Both the position numbers and the translations under genes were made by a program. Shown here piece after piece: positions 45,055 through 57,561 of a DNA stretch of 64,000 nucleotides. Below the pieces are notes generated by a model that was not told where the DNA came from, made no database searches, and saw nothing but the letters and a program-made list of their open reading frames with translations. This DNA comes from Pegoplata infirma (taxonomy: Eukaryota; Arthropoda; Insecta; Diptera; Anthomyiidae), in NCBI GenBank assembly GCA_963921195.1, contig OY992536.1, forward strand, positions 90,067,007 through 90,131,006, given 5' to 3'. Each line of letters starts with the position of its first letter. Position 1 is the first letter of the stretch.

Positions 45055-45370
45055 ATTTCTTATAATCTAAAAAATTTTTCTGTATTAAAGATGTCTCAAA
45101 ATATGTTAATTTTTCTACATGAAAAATGTCTCAAAATCTTCGAATCTGAAAATTTTTCTATGCGAAAAATGTTTCAGAATCTGAGTATATTTCTATACTA
45201 ACAATGTTTCAGAATCTGCATATTTTCTTAATTAAAAACGTCTCAGAATCTGAATATTTTCCTATAAAAAAATGTCTCAAAATCTAAGTATTTTTCTATT
45301 CGAATAATGTCTCAAAATCTGAAAATTCGTATACACCAAAAATCCCACAGAATCCAAAAATTTTCGATTC
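45055..45370. repeat. Family A minisatellite
   Basis: Eight or so degenerate units of the CTCAGAATCTGA..ATTTTTCTAT type. Bases 45371-45984 show nothing recognisable. Confidence 0.65.
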
Positions 45371-45984
45371 AAAAAATGTCAAAAATGTTGAGACGAAAAT
45401 CCCCGAAATTTAAAAAAATGGAATGGAACTTGTTTTTTAACCAATATTTCAGTTGCTTCAACTATTTTTTTTTACAGAATTTTGATTTAGGCCGCAAATT
45501 CTTTACACGTGACTTAAATTTACTCAAAGTTGATATGATACGCAATATCACAAATTTATTTGATATCTCGTGACATTATCACACATTTGGTACAAATATT
45601 ATTTATTAATAATTTTAAAAAATATTTAACAATAAAATAATTAAAAATTTCCATTATGATCAAATGCTCAATCCAAAATAATCACATTTTTTTTTTTGAC
45701 AAATAATCTAGCAAATAAAGCTGCTAAAATATTTACTAATGAAAATTGTTTATGGCTACAAAAGATAAAATTTACGTCCATTTTAAATACTCAAAAGTAT
45801 TGACTGCTTAAGTTTTATTTAAATTTATTTAAAATTTTGTTGATTGTTTATAAAACATTGTTTATAAATAAATTGACGTACTAAATAAAATTGTGCTTAA
45901 AAATAGATAATTTCTGGTAATAATTTATTTAAACAGCAAAACCTCAAAAAAAGAGGTTGAACGGGATTTTAAACTAATACAAAT

Positions 45985-46500
45985 ATTTTCAGATTCCAAA
46001 ACATTTTCCGTATAGAAAATTTCAAAAACTCTCAGATATTTTTTCAATAAAAAAGTTCAAAATTTCTGACATATTTTTCTTAAAGAAAAATTCTTAGACT
46101 CAGAAAATTTTCCGTAAAGAAATATTCACAGATTCTGAAACATTTTTCGTATAGAAAAATTCGCAGATACTGAAACATTTTATCGTATAGAAAAATTCTC
46201 AGATTCTTTTCAGATTCTGAAAATTTTTTGTATAGAAAGTTGAAAAATTCTGAGATATTTTTTGTATAGAAAAATCATTTTTTCGTATAGAAAAATTCTC
46301 AGATTCTAAGACATTTTTCGTATAGAAAAATGTTTAGACTCTGAGACATTTCTCCGTATAAAATAATTCTCAGACTCTGAGTTATTTTACCGTATAAAAC
46401 AATTTCTTAAATTTTGAGAATTTTTACCTATACGAAAAATTCTCAGTCTCTAAAAATTTTTTGTCTTAAAAATTCTTAGATTCTGATAAATTTTTGTATG
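45985..46500. repeat. Family A minisatellite, best copy
   Basis: Regular units TTCGTATAGAAAAATTCTCA and GATTCTGAGACATTT, about 43 bases each, twelve or so copies. Bases 46501-47380 hold AT-rich sequence without a feature I can support. Confidence 0.8.
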
Positions 46501-47382
46501 GCGCAGTCCGAGGGTTATCTGTTGATATAGTCTGAACGAACATTTCAACATTAAATATTGAATTTAAAAAAAAGTTAAATACTTACAAATAAATACATTC
46601 ATGTTTTTTTAAGTTTATTGACGCATTATAATTTCTGTCTAGATAAATACTCAAGTATTTATAACAGTTATATTTCGCAGTTAAATTTTATTTTATTTTG
46701 TGAAGTTCAAACAAAACTTGTCATAACATTTACCCCAATATTATATTATTATTATTATACTTTATTAGAATTTATAATGAATTATAAACCTAATATTAAA
46801 CAAGGATAAGAGCACTAGCTGCTTTGGCTATCGGCTCCCCAATATTATATTGAATTTATGTTTAATGCAATTTAAATACAATATTTTGCAACAATATCAA
46901 TATTTCAGGGTTGCCTTAAAAATGCATTTGTATTGAACATCTTCATCCAGTTTTAACTAGATTAAATTAATAGCGTCCGTCCGAACTGATCGGCCAAAAT
47001 GTAATATTTGGTCAGAATTTCGCATAATTTCATAGATGTTTCTGATGTCAGGATTTTTGTGGGAACGATCGTAACGATTCTGAATGTCAAATTAAAGGGC
47101 AAATACGAAGCTAAGCCAGGGATGGGATATGAGGATTTCGTTTTGGTATCAAAAATGATTTTGAAAAGTACTTTTTTGATCTCCAAAGTACTATTTTTTT
47201 TTTTCTTTATACAATTTTGCCAACCAAGTTTTTGTAACGCGTACCGGTTTTAGAGCTATAAGCGTTAGAAAATTCAAAATACACTTAATATTATTCTTAG
47301 TATTCTTTATCAACTTTGCTAAAACTAAAAACGGAACATGCTAAAAAAATTTTGAATCAGGACGTCCATTTTATATAAAATT

Positions 47383-47577
47383 AAGTATTATTTTGTGGAA
47401 GCGTCTTCCTTAATAGTGGACCGCAAAAGTTCTAAATTATTGTTTTTTAACCGCGAATATCTCGAAAACTGTACGTGATAAAAACTTTTGAATGGCAGAT
47501 TTAGAATTACTTAGGAGACCACAATCTATAAGGATCATTTAGATATTCTACTGAAAGATTTTTGGTGTCGAGCAGTG
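47383..47577. repeat. Solo end of a Harbinger-like foldback
   Basis: It contains TTAACCGCGAATATCTCGAAA, then ACGTGATAAAAACTTTTGAA, and ends TCGAGCAGTG followed by TAA. The order and spacing match the right arm of the elements at 12009 and 36008. I did not find its left end. Confidence 0.55.
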
Positions 47578-47663
47578 TAATAAAATAAATATTGTTCTTA
47601 ACCTCTAAGTGAAAAGAAAAAATAAATACAAAATTCAAAGTTTGTAGGAAAACTTTTAAAAAT

Positions 47664-49494
47664 AACAAGTAGAAAAGTTAAATTCGACTTTGCCGAATCT
47701 ATGAATACCCTCCACAATGCATTTTTTTAAAGGGTAGTACATTTTTTAACGTGAAAAAATTAACAATTTTGATAGAAATATTTTATTTTGAGTAAAAAAC
47801 TCTTTTTTGGCATTTTTTTTTTTTTTTTAAGAAAAATTACTAATTTTTTTTTTTTTAGTGTAAATTTTTTTTCGAGTGTAATATTTTTTTTTTACTGTAA
47901 AAATATTTCTGAGTGAATGCACGTACGTATGTACACAAAATATTGTCATTTTTGTAAAAAAAAAAATTTTTTTGAGTGTAAAATTTTTTTCGAGTGTAAT
48001 TTTTAAGTTACCAATGCTTTTAAAACTAAACAAGTTTAAAAAGCATTGCTTTAAAATTAAACAAGTTTGAAAAGCATTGTTTGGTTACCACCAATGCTTT
48101 TAAAACTTGTTAAAACACGTGGCATTTTAGATGAAACTAATCTGAAATTCAGGGTTTTGCTTATAACTTTTGAACCACTGGACCGATTGAGCTGAAATTT
48201 AATATCAAACAGACCCGGGGAACCGCAAAGATACATGCCAAGCTTCAGTAGTCTCATTTTTGTTTTTCGAAAGTTATCGTGTTTTTTATCTCGTAAATTC
48301 GCGAAACACCCTTGCCGAAATTTACTCTTTTGCTCATAACTTTTGAACCACTGGACCGATTTGGCTGGATTGCAACACCAACCTGACCAGGTAAATGACA
48401 AACATACAGTGGGCGACAATACATTGGAAACTTTTTTATAGTAGATGAAATTTGTTAAAGACAAAGTTGACAATACTAAACGTTATAATTATGAAACAAG
48501 TATTATAAAAAAATATTATGTAGGTAATTTATCAAGATTTAATTTAAGCTTAATAGCGTCCAGATTGGGAAAATAATGAATGTGTTACGAGGGTCGATGT
48601 GGAAAATGAAAAAATTTATAGACATTTTTCAGAACATTTTTAAAAAATATTTCCGAGTCGAGTTTTTCCAAGTTAGAACATTATAAATTTAAAAAAAGGT
48701 CCAGTAATTTTTATTCAGTGATCAAATAATTTTTCCAACAACCCAAACAAACAGTGGAATTTTTTAAGTACAGTAGCAAAAATCCACATTTTTTTACCTC
48801 CAATTCTTTTGACCACCAATTTTTTGTTAACAAAGAAAAATTAAAATTATCTTAATATATCCTTAGCATATACTTAAGTGTACTAAAATTAATAAATAAT
48901 AACATCTTTTCTTTGTTTACAAAAAATTGGTGGTCAAAAGAATTGAGGTCAAAAAATGTAGATTTTTGCTACTGTACTTAAAAAATTCCACTGTTTGTTT
49001 GGGTCGTTGGAAAAATTATTTGATCACTGAATAAAAACTATTGGACCTTTTTTTAAATGTCTATAAATTTTTTCATTTTCCACATCGACCCTCGTAACAC
49101 ATTCATTATTTTCCCAATCTGGACGCTATTAAGCTTAAATTAAAGCTTGATAAATTACCTACATAATGTTTTTTTATAATATTTGTTTGATAATTGTAAC
49201 GTTTAGTATTGTAAACTTTGTCTTTAACAAATTTCATCTACTATAAAAAAGTTTCCAATGTATTGTCGCCCACTGTATATGCCAAACTTCAGTAGCCTCT
49301 GTAAAGTCTTTCAAAAGTTAGCGTGTTTTCTACGGACGGACAGACAGACGGACGGACATCGCTAGATAGACTTAAAATCGATCGAGGATCATAAATATAT
49401 ATACTTTATGGGGTCCTAGACCAATATTTCGAGGTGTTACAAACGGAATGACAAACTTATATATACCATCTATCACTAGAGTGGAGGGTATAAT
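47664..49494 (+). repeat. Dispersed GGAGGGTATA repeat, copy 4, split
   Basis: It begins AACAAGTAGAAAAGTTAAAT and ends AGTGGAGGGTATAATA, with the (GACGGACA)n tract at 49333-49358. A palindromic TA element (48407-49275) interrupts it. Confidence 0.8.
48407..49275. mobile_element. 869-bp palindromic TA element, CAGTGGGCGAC ends
   Basis: The ends CAGTGGGCGACAATACATTG and CAATGTATTGTCGCCCACTG are perfect inverted repeats with TA outside (48405-48406, 49276-49277). The arms run about 400 bp almost to the centre (near 48840). Tc1/mariner-type by its duplication. No transposase. Confidence 0.9.
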
Positions 49495-49689
49495 AATGAG
49501 ATTAATTTTAAAAAAAATTTATTGAACTTATGAAAAAGATCTGCAAATAAGTAAAATGTTCATTAAAAAACATTCTGTCAATTGTGAAAGAGTATCCAAT
49601 TAGTCGTGGGAGTATCAACGTACTTTTGAACACCAAAAAGTATCAAAAAAAGTACATTTGTATCAACTTTTCCATCCCTGAGCTAAGCA

Positions 49690-50050
49690 ACTCAGAAAAA
49701 AATAAAAAAAAAATAATTAAAAAATTCGTAGATTTAATTAAAAAATTAATTAAATCCGGACCAATCACTAAAATGCGCATATAAATTAAAAATAAATTAA
49801 TATTTAGTTAATTAAAAACTTAATACTATAAATTAAAAAATTTAATTAAAACTAAAAAAAAATAATTAAAAATTTAATTATATAAATTAAAAATTTAATT
49901 AAAAAAAAATTTGAAACAAATTAAAATTTGAATTGTATAAATTAAAAAAAAAAATAATTCATTTTTTAAAAAATAAATAATTTAAAAACAACATTTTTTA
50001 AAAAAAAAAGACTACAAAAAATATTCAAACTTTACCAAATATATAAAGTT
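49690..50050. repeat. AT-only repeat (inverse of 10430-10760)
   Basis: Nearly pure A/T with repeated TTAATTAAAAA motifs and one shared GGACCAATCACTAAAATGCG block. Confidence 0.6.
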
Positions 50051-50133
50051 TGGTATAAACCTTTTATATACATTAGGATGGTTCATATATGGCACTTTTT
50101 TTTATTTTTAAATGGGCCACCCGAAATATATAT

Positions 50134-51016
50134 TTGAACTCATCTTTATGAAATTTTCCTGTGTCTTTATGACATAAATATCTTTGGTAAAGTTTGAAAA
50201 AACATTTTTTTATGAAAAAATATGTAAAACTTTTTTAAAATAAAAAAAATTGAAAATTTTAAGTAAATTTTTACTTGAGACAATTAAAAAGTTACCTAAC
50301 CAAATCGAAAATTTTAAGTAAAGTTTTAATTGTGTCAATTAAAAATTTACTCAAATTTTTTAGTAAGCATTTAATAATTTTTTATAAAAAGTTTACTCAA
50401 TACAATTAATATGTTTACTGGTGCAAAATTGAGTAATTTTTACTCAATAGTATTAAAAATTTACTCAAAATTTTTTTATTTATTTTTTTCTGTGTATATT
50501 AGGGCGTCACGCCAAATTTAAATTTTCGAATTTCATGTCGTAATACCTGCCAAACGATGGCCAGATTAGAGCTGATTGTGGTAAAATTTATGAAAAATTT
50601 AATTTATTTTTAGATAAGCGCTTAACATTTTCCAACTCTTGTTATCTAAAAAATATTAAAAATATAGAAAACCCGAAATTAATTTTAATTTTAAAAATCA
50701 GCATCTGTAGACCAAAATCGGGGTTTTGGAGTTTTAAAATTATTTTTCCAATAAAATACGCAAAATTTCCGAATTTTTGAGCCGGATTTTGTCAAAAAAT
50801 TCGGATATAAATTTTGGTCGAACTTTGACCGCTGCACTATGGTTCCAAATTTTGTGGCAGAAATTTAAAAAAAAAAGAGTTTAACAAATTTCCAAAAGCT
50901 TATACAGTTTCTCAATGGCAACACTCCAAGCCATTAAGAAAGTATAATGAAAAAAAATTGATGGCAATACTGTCAGTCTGCTAGGGTTTCAAAGTTGATA
51001 ATTTTAAGACGTATTA
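50134..51016 (+). repeat. Direct duplication, copy 1
   Basis: The order of blocks (TTGAACTCATCTTTATGAAA, AGGGCGTC.CGCCAAATTTAA, CGATGGCCAGATTAGAGCTG, ATGGCAATACTGTCAGTCTG) is the same as in 52719-53797. The CGATGGCC...AGAGCTGATTGTGG block also occurs inverted at 55055-55090. Confidence 0.8.
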
Positions 51017-52619
51017 CACTGTGCAACAAATTTTGGGTCATCGCTTTGAGCCTCAATGCCTTTAACGCCATATGAAAGTAGACTATAAAATGGACAAATT
51101 CAATAAAGGGTTTTGCTAAGTCAGTTCGGATTTGTTTTTTATAGCCCACTGAAGTTTTCATTTTTTTATCAAAGGCGTTTGGAAAACGTTAAAAATACTA
51201 TAATAAAAACTCTTCTGAGCTTCAAAATGTGATGTGATGTCTTAAGTGAAATTGTATGGCGGTTCTTTTCTTAGAACATTTTAACCCTATAACTGCCATT
51301 TTAAGGGGTAATTTTAGTCCTTTTTCAAAAGCTAAACACAGAAGTTTAATAAAACGTCCATTTAGAGTGTTAAAATGTTCTACAAATATTTTCCTCATAA
51401 AATTTCACTAGGGGTTGTCAAGTGTTCAAAGTTTGTTCCACATGCGCAAAATGCTTAAAAAGGGTCAAGTATACACAATCAATGTTTGTTATATTTTTTA
51501 CTAAAGCAGTGTTAAAAAACATCGACAAAAAACAGTGCAAATATACTTCGGAGCTAAAAATTGTGTTCTGACGTGTTTTATAAAATTTTATGATGATTCT
51601 TTTCTTTGACCAAATTAACCCTCTAGCTCCCGTTTTAAGGGGTCATTTTTGTCCTTTTTTAAAAGAAATACAAAAAAGTCTTTAAAAATGGCAGTTAGAG
51701 GGTTAAAATGTTCTACAAATATTTTCTGCATCAAATTTTACTAGGGGTCGGCAAAGCCAAAAAAGACATTTGGACTATGTAAAATGCTAAAAAAAAGTAT
51801 GTGCAAAAATTGTATGTGCAAATTTTACAACTTTACTTTTGTTTAGCATTTTACATAGTCCAAATGTATTTTTTGGCTTTGACGATCCCTAGTAAAATTT
51901 GATGCAGAAAATATTTGCAGAGCATTTTAACCCTCTAACAGTTTTTTTTTATAGACTTTTTTGTATTTATTTCAAAAAAAGACAAAAATGACCCCTTAAA
52001 ATGGCAGGTATAGGGTTAATTTGGTCAAAGAAAATAATCATCATAAAATTTTATAAAAACATCAGAACATAATTTTTAGCTCAGAGGTATATTTGCACTG
52101 TTTTTTGTCGATATATTTTAACACTGCTTTGGTAAAAAAAAAAATTACAAACATTGATTATTTATACTTAACCCTTTTTAAGCATTTTGCGCATGTCGGA
52201 CAAACTTTGAACATTTGACAACCCCTAGTGAAATTTTAGGAGGAAAATATTTGTTGAACATTTTAACCCTCTAAATGGACGTTTTATTAGACTTTTGTGT
52301 TTAGTTTTTGAAAAAGGACTTAGATGACCCCTTAAAATGACAGTTAGAGGCTTAAAATTTTCTAATAAAAGAACCGCCACACAATTTCACTGAAGCCGTC
52401 AAACCATATTTTGAAGCTCAGATGTGTTTTTATTATGATATTTTTGACATATTCCTAACGCCTTTGATAAAAAAATGAAAACTTCAGTGAGCTATAAAAA
52501 ATAAATCCAAACTGACTTTGCAAAACCATTTGGTGATTTTGTCCATTTGATGGTCTACTTTCATATGGCGTTGAAGGCATTGAGGCTCAAAGCGATGACC
52601 CTAAATTTGTTGCACAGTG
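51017..52619. mobile_element. 1.6-kb near-complete palindrome, CACTGTGCAAC ends
   Basis: The ends CACTGTGCAACAAATTT and AAATTTGTTGCACAGTG are perfect inverted repeats. The arms run about 780 bp to a centre near 51815, with TAACCCTCTA and ACTAGGGGTTGTCA blocks mirrored. The flanks are TTA (51014-51016) and TAA (52620-52622). By its end sequence it belongs with the Harbinger-like foldbacks. No transposase. Confidence 0.85.
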
Positions 52620-52718
52620 TAATTTAATACATATTTTATATTTTTTTTTAATTTTTTTATTCTTTTGGTGTTTTGAATTCTCATTTAGTTTATAGTTTTT
52701 TCTACATGTATATGAAAG

Positions 52719-53797
52719 TTTGAACTCATCTTTATGAAATTTTCCTATGTCTTTAAGCGTCCAACCTGAATCAAATTACGTCGCGTAAGGCGTAACGCCC
52801 AATAATTTTTCGTTCCTAATATTTAAATGTGAGTTACCTAAATCAAACGGACGTAAAAATTTCAAATTTGATGTGTTTGTTTTTGTTTTTTTTTTTACGT
52901 CTTGCGCTACGCATTTGATTCTGGTTCGACCCTAAGACATAAATATCTTTGGTAAAGTTTGAAAAAACATTTTTTTATGAAAAAATATGTAAAACATTTA
53001 TAAAATAAAAAAAAAAAAATAATTTTAAGTAAATTTTACTTGACACAATTAAAAAGTTACCTAAACAAGTCGAAAATTTTAATTAAAGTTTTAATTGTGT
53101 CAATTAAAAATTTACTCAAATTTTTTAGTAAGCATTTAATATTTTTTTATTAAAAGTTTACTCAATACAATGTTTACTGGTGCAAAATTGAGTAATTTTT
53201 ACTCAATAGTATTAAAAATTAATTCAACATTTTTTTTATATTTTTTTCTGTGAATATTAGGGCGTCCCGCCAAATTTAAATTTTCGAATTTCATGTCGTA
53301 ATACATACCAAACGATGGCCAGATTAGAGCTGATTGTGGTAAAATTTATGAAAATTTTTTTATATAATTTTTTATATATTTTAGATAAGCGCCTAACATT
53401 TTCCAACTTTTGTTATCTAAAAAATATTAAAAATATACAAAACCCGAATTTAATTTTAATTTTAAAAATCAGCATCTGTAGACCAAAATCGGGGTTTTAG
53501 AGTTTTAAAAATATTTTTCCAATAAAATACGCAAAATTTCCGAATTTTTGAGCCGGATTACGTCAAAAAATTCGGATATAAATTTTGGTCGAACTTTGAC
53601 CGCTGCACTATGGTTCCAAATGCATATTTTTTGGCAGAAATTTAAAAAAAAAAAAAGAGTTTAACAAATTTCCAAAAGCTTATACAGTTTCTCAATGGCA
53701 ACACTCCAAGCCATTAAGAAAGTATAATGAAAAAAATTTGATGGCAATACTGTCAGTCTGCTAGGGTTTCAAAATTGATAGTTTTAAGGCGTATTAT
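52719..53797 (+). repeat. Direct duplication, copy 2
   Basis: Repeats 50134-51016 with point differences and one extra MITE (52757-52932). Its end, GGCGTATTATTAAATCGG, shows the unoccupied site of the palindrome at 51017. Confidence 0.8.
52757..52932. mobile_element. 176-bp MITE with TAA duplication, Harbinger type
   Basis: Imperfect inverted ends (GCGTCCAACCTGAATCAAAT and ATTTGATTCTGGTTCGACCC, then CGTCGCG/CTTGCGC) with TAA on both sides (52754-52756, 52933-52935). Copy 1 of the duplication (about 50169) reads straight through, GTCTTTATGACATAAA, which confirms the boundaries. Confidence 0.9.
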
Positions 53798-54074
53798 TAA
53801 ATCGGAATCAAAACCATATTACAATTATACTAACAGCAAATGGGAAAAAATAAAATAATAAAAAGGCTAAAAAGGAAAATTGAAGCCCAAGGAAAGTAGT
53901 TCTTATTAAAAACTTCAATTTTTAATTCCATGCATCTTTGGCGTTATTCTTGGGGGTTGCGGTTTTAAGGATTTTGAAGCCAAAATAGCCTATATCTATC
54001 GTGGACAAAAAGTTGTGTTTGGGCACGAACTTGCATGAGTCTTTAAATGTGAAAGTGTTTTCCAGATGGTATTT

Positions 54075-54686
54075 TTATACCCTCCAACCACAGTATGGGG
54101 GTATACTCACTTTGTCATTCCGTGTGTAACACATCGAAATATCGGTCGGGGACCCCACAAAGTATATATAATATTGATCCATGATAGAATCTAAGACATT
54201 CTAGCGATGTCCGTCCGTCCGTCCGTCTGTAGAAATAACGATGCAGTCCAAACCAAAAGAGCTAGGCCCCTGAGATTGGGCAAGAATATCTCTTATTTTA
54301 CTGGTAAGGTCAAGTTCGAAGATGGGCCAAATCGGACCAGGGGGAAAAAAGTTGCCCCCTGAAGAACTAAAACGACCCCTGAAAAATACGATATTTTTAC
54401 GAACTTTTTTTAATTTTTGCTCAACAAATGTAACATTTGGTCCAAGGGGGTAAGAAAATTTTTTTTTTTTTCCGGCCGCCCCCCTTTGGGGGCGTGGTAA
54501 TAGAAATTAATTAAAAATAACGATAAAAATTTATTATTTAAGCGTAAATATCATAAACAAATAATTTGTAAACATATATAGCGGGGGTACAGGTGTCCCC
54601 CACCAACTTCGCCCCCCCCCCACAAAAAAAATATGCCCCTGGGATTTTTTTTTTTTTCAATTTTAAACGTGTTGGAGGGTATAAAA
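54075..54686 (-). repeat. Dispersed GGAGGGTATA repeat, copy 5
   Basis: In reverse orientation: it starts ATACCCTCCAACCACAGTAT and includes GGACCCCACAAAGTATATAT and a (GTCCGTCC)n tract at 54208-54225. It ends at GTTGGAGGGTATAAAA. Confidence 0.8.
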
Positions 54687-54834
54687 TTTTTTCGGCAAAC
54701 TCTCACAATTGCCATTTGAGTTTAGCACAAATTTCGGCAAAATTTTCGGTTTTTTGCGTGACACATCTTTAAATTTTTTTAACTATAATTTTTTGACTTC
54801 GGCCGAGCTAACTGATTTCTACAAATATATTATT

Positions 54835-55164
54835 GTTGATAATTTTTTTTTTTTTTTTTTTTAAAAAAAATTTTTTTAATTTTTTTTTTTTTTTTTTAAA
54901 TCATTCTTTGATCGCGTTAAGAGATAAAAACGCATTCCAGATTCAAAACTAGCGACTTTGCTTCATTTTTGGAATTTATGGCAAAAAAAATGATTTGGAA
55001 CCATAGTGCGCTGGTTGCCGACTGAAGATGACCTTGCAACATTTTTTCATAAATTCTACCACAATCAGCTCTAACATGGCCATCGTTTGCCAGGTATTTC
55101 GACATTAAATTCCGAAATTTAAATTTGACGGGACGCCCTAATGTATATTTTTTTAGTGTACCAT
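54835..55164 (-). repeat. Inverted fragment of the 50134/52719 repeat
   Basis: CCACAATCAGCTCTAACATGGCCATCG and GGGACGCCCTAA, in reverse order, match 50517-50590. A long A/T homopolymer region precedes it. Confidence 0.65.
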
Positions 55165-55731
55165 TAGACTGCCATTTTTTTCTCAACTTTCGATTTTCCC
55201 AACTGTCCGGGCAAATTTTTATTGTTCTACTTAGGTCTAAAACTTATGTGGTACAAATTTGAGGTCAATCGGATTTTTCAAAAATCCAAAACTTTGACCG
55301 AAGGGCGCTACGGGATAAAATGATCGGATTTGGCTCAAATTAGATTTAAATGAAAGACTGTCTTAAGCTCTATGAAATGGCCGAGGGAAAAAAAATTGTG
55401 ATGTTTTTTAAAAAATTTCTTGAACGTAGGAAAAAACCGCCATTTTTTGCTAATTTCAAATGGCGATATCTCGAAAACCGTTCGACCGATTTTAATTTTT
55501 ATTTGATATTCGTGCCACCGCATCAAAATTAACAAATATGATGTGTCGAAAAAAATTTAAATTTTTTATTTTTTTTTTTTAATTTTTCAAAAATCCAAAA
55601 CTTTGACCGCCGGGCGCGGTTTGACCTCAAATTTGTACAACATCCGTTTTAGTCCTAGTAGAATAAAAAAATGCCCGGAGCTTAAAAATTGGAGAAAAAA
55701 TTTTTTGGCCATACAGAAAAATGCCAGTCTA
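55165..55731. mobile_element. Palindromic element with 9-bp duplication GTGTACCAT
   Basis: The ends TAGACTGCCATTTTT and AAAAATGCCAGTCTA are inverted. GTGTACCAT is found on both sides (55156-55164, 55732-55740). The arms share CCGGGC, TTTGACCTCAAATTTGTAC and CAAAAATCCAAAACTTTGACCG. A 9-bp duplication with long arms fits a MULE or a foldback-type element. Confidence 0.8.
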
Positions 55732-55740
55732 GTGTACCAT

Positions 55741-57060
55741 ATTATCCTGGTTAATCTTGTTTTCTTCTTCATTATTTCAAGTTCAAATTTTTCCACATTT
55801 CTTATAAATATAAACAAGATGACGTAATTGAATTATGTTTAAAGGATGTTTTTTTTATCAAGGAGGATGTTCTATAAATTTTCCTATTCATAGAAGGGGG
55901 AATTTCAAACGCAACAATTTGTAAATAAAGTAACTTGTCTCTCGTGAATGGGGGAGGGATGTTAACAAAACAATCATTAATCATTTCTTTTTAAATTCCT
56001 GGAAATTTTTGGTTTACTTTTTATAGTTGAAATATTTGTTTAAAAAAAAAAAAATCTTATAAAAAGTTATTTTTTTTTTAAGCCAAAAAAAACAAACACA
56101 CATAACCTTAAAATGCATATAAAATAAATCATAAATCAAAATTTTTATTTTCACATTTTTTTATATTCTATTGCAATTTTTGTTAACTCACTCACCTTTT
56201 AATAAAGCGTAGAACAAATTTATTAAAATTTTTAAATTGAAATACAATTAATTAAACTCACACCCTAAAAACAAAATTTATTGTTATGATAATTTAAGTA
56301 GATTTTTTATATTTTTTTATATTTTTTTTATTAATTTCAAAAGTGGTTTTTAAATTTTTTTAAGACATTTATTATAATTTGTATCAAAATTTAACGACTT
56401 TTTTATTTAATAACGTTGTTGTTAATGAACATCATTAAACAAAACTGTTAAACAATTAAAAAAATTAAACTTGTTTTAGAATTTTGTATCCTACTTTAAT
56501 TTTTTATATAATTTTATAATCTTTTAACAAAATTATAAATTTATTAACTTTTTCCTAGGAACCTTCTTTTTGTAAAATAATTTCACTTTCACTTTTATTT
56601 AAATTTAAATTTTCCAATTTTCCGTTTTTTCTTGTTTTTTTATGTTTTTAATATATTTTCCGTTCGTTATTTTTCCGTAATTTTTCTTTAAAGTTTGTTA
56701 TAATAACACAAATTCTATAGTTAAACTAAAATGTTTGAAGCAACAAGATTGAAACAAAATTTTCCGGAAAATCTATCCATAAAATGTTTAAAATTTTCCT
56801 TGCAAATTCAACATGTTGTTGTTTCTGGCATTGAAAAATACATTGATAAGTGGATACATGTTGCATTAATATATTTTGGTATCAAACATGTTTTTCGTTA
56901 CATTTTTTTATTAAACTGCTAGCAACATGTTGCGTTGCTTGAGAAACATTTTCCCAGCAAACTTTTTTGTCTTTTATAAAAATCAAATTTGTGATGTGAG
57001 TGACCTGACTTAAATTATTTAAAATTTAATACAAATTATTAAATTATTTTATATACAAAT
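55741..57060. other. AT-rich sequence, no feature supported
   Basis: No gene, element boundary or clear repeat seen. The 63-codon frame at 56731-56922 has ordinary-looking composition but no domain I know. From 57065 to 57113 is a scrap of the dispersed GGAGGGTATA repeat in reverse (CCGTCCAACCACAGTATGGG). Confidence 0.5.
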
Positions 57061-57402
57061 TATTATGCCGTCCAACCACAGTATGGGGGTATGCTCACTA
57101 GGGCGTTTCACCAAAAAGATTTTTTTATTTTTGCAACTCTTGAAACGAATTCTTATGGCCTAAAAGATTTTTGAGTTTTTTTTTCAGATTTTTGGAAGGT
57201 CGGGAAGAACTCACTAAAATTGATTTTATTCAACAAATGAGGTTATGAAACATAAACTTTCTTTTTGTCTGTGGTTCCTTTTTTTACCTCCTAAAAAAAG
57301 ATATTCATAAAAAAATTACCTTAAATGTAAAAATTCAGAATTGTCAGAGTCCCAACCTCAATAACTTGAGAAATATGCAATGTATCAACGTGATAATGAT
57401 GG

Positions 57403-57552
57403 CGTAGGTTAGTCGATAGCATGATATCCTATAAAATAACAGATCGTGGGATCGATTCTTACCAAAACCCTTGGTCGATTTCCTCTACAATGGTGAGACG
57501 GTCATTGTTACCAATTCTCGTTTAAGTTAAAATTATTAAAAATGTTTTGAAG
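57403..57552 (+). mobile_element. tRNA-derived SINE, copy 2
   Basis: A tRNA-like head (GATGGCGTAGGTTAGTCGATAG; B box GTGGGATCGATTC), then the family body AAAACCCTTGGTC...GGTCATTGTTACCAATTCTCG and an AT tail. The body aligns with the minus-strand copy at 12915-13091. Confidence 0.7.
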
Positions 57553-57561
57553 TTAAACAAA

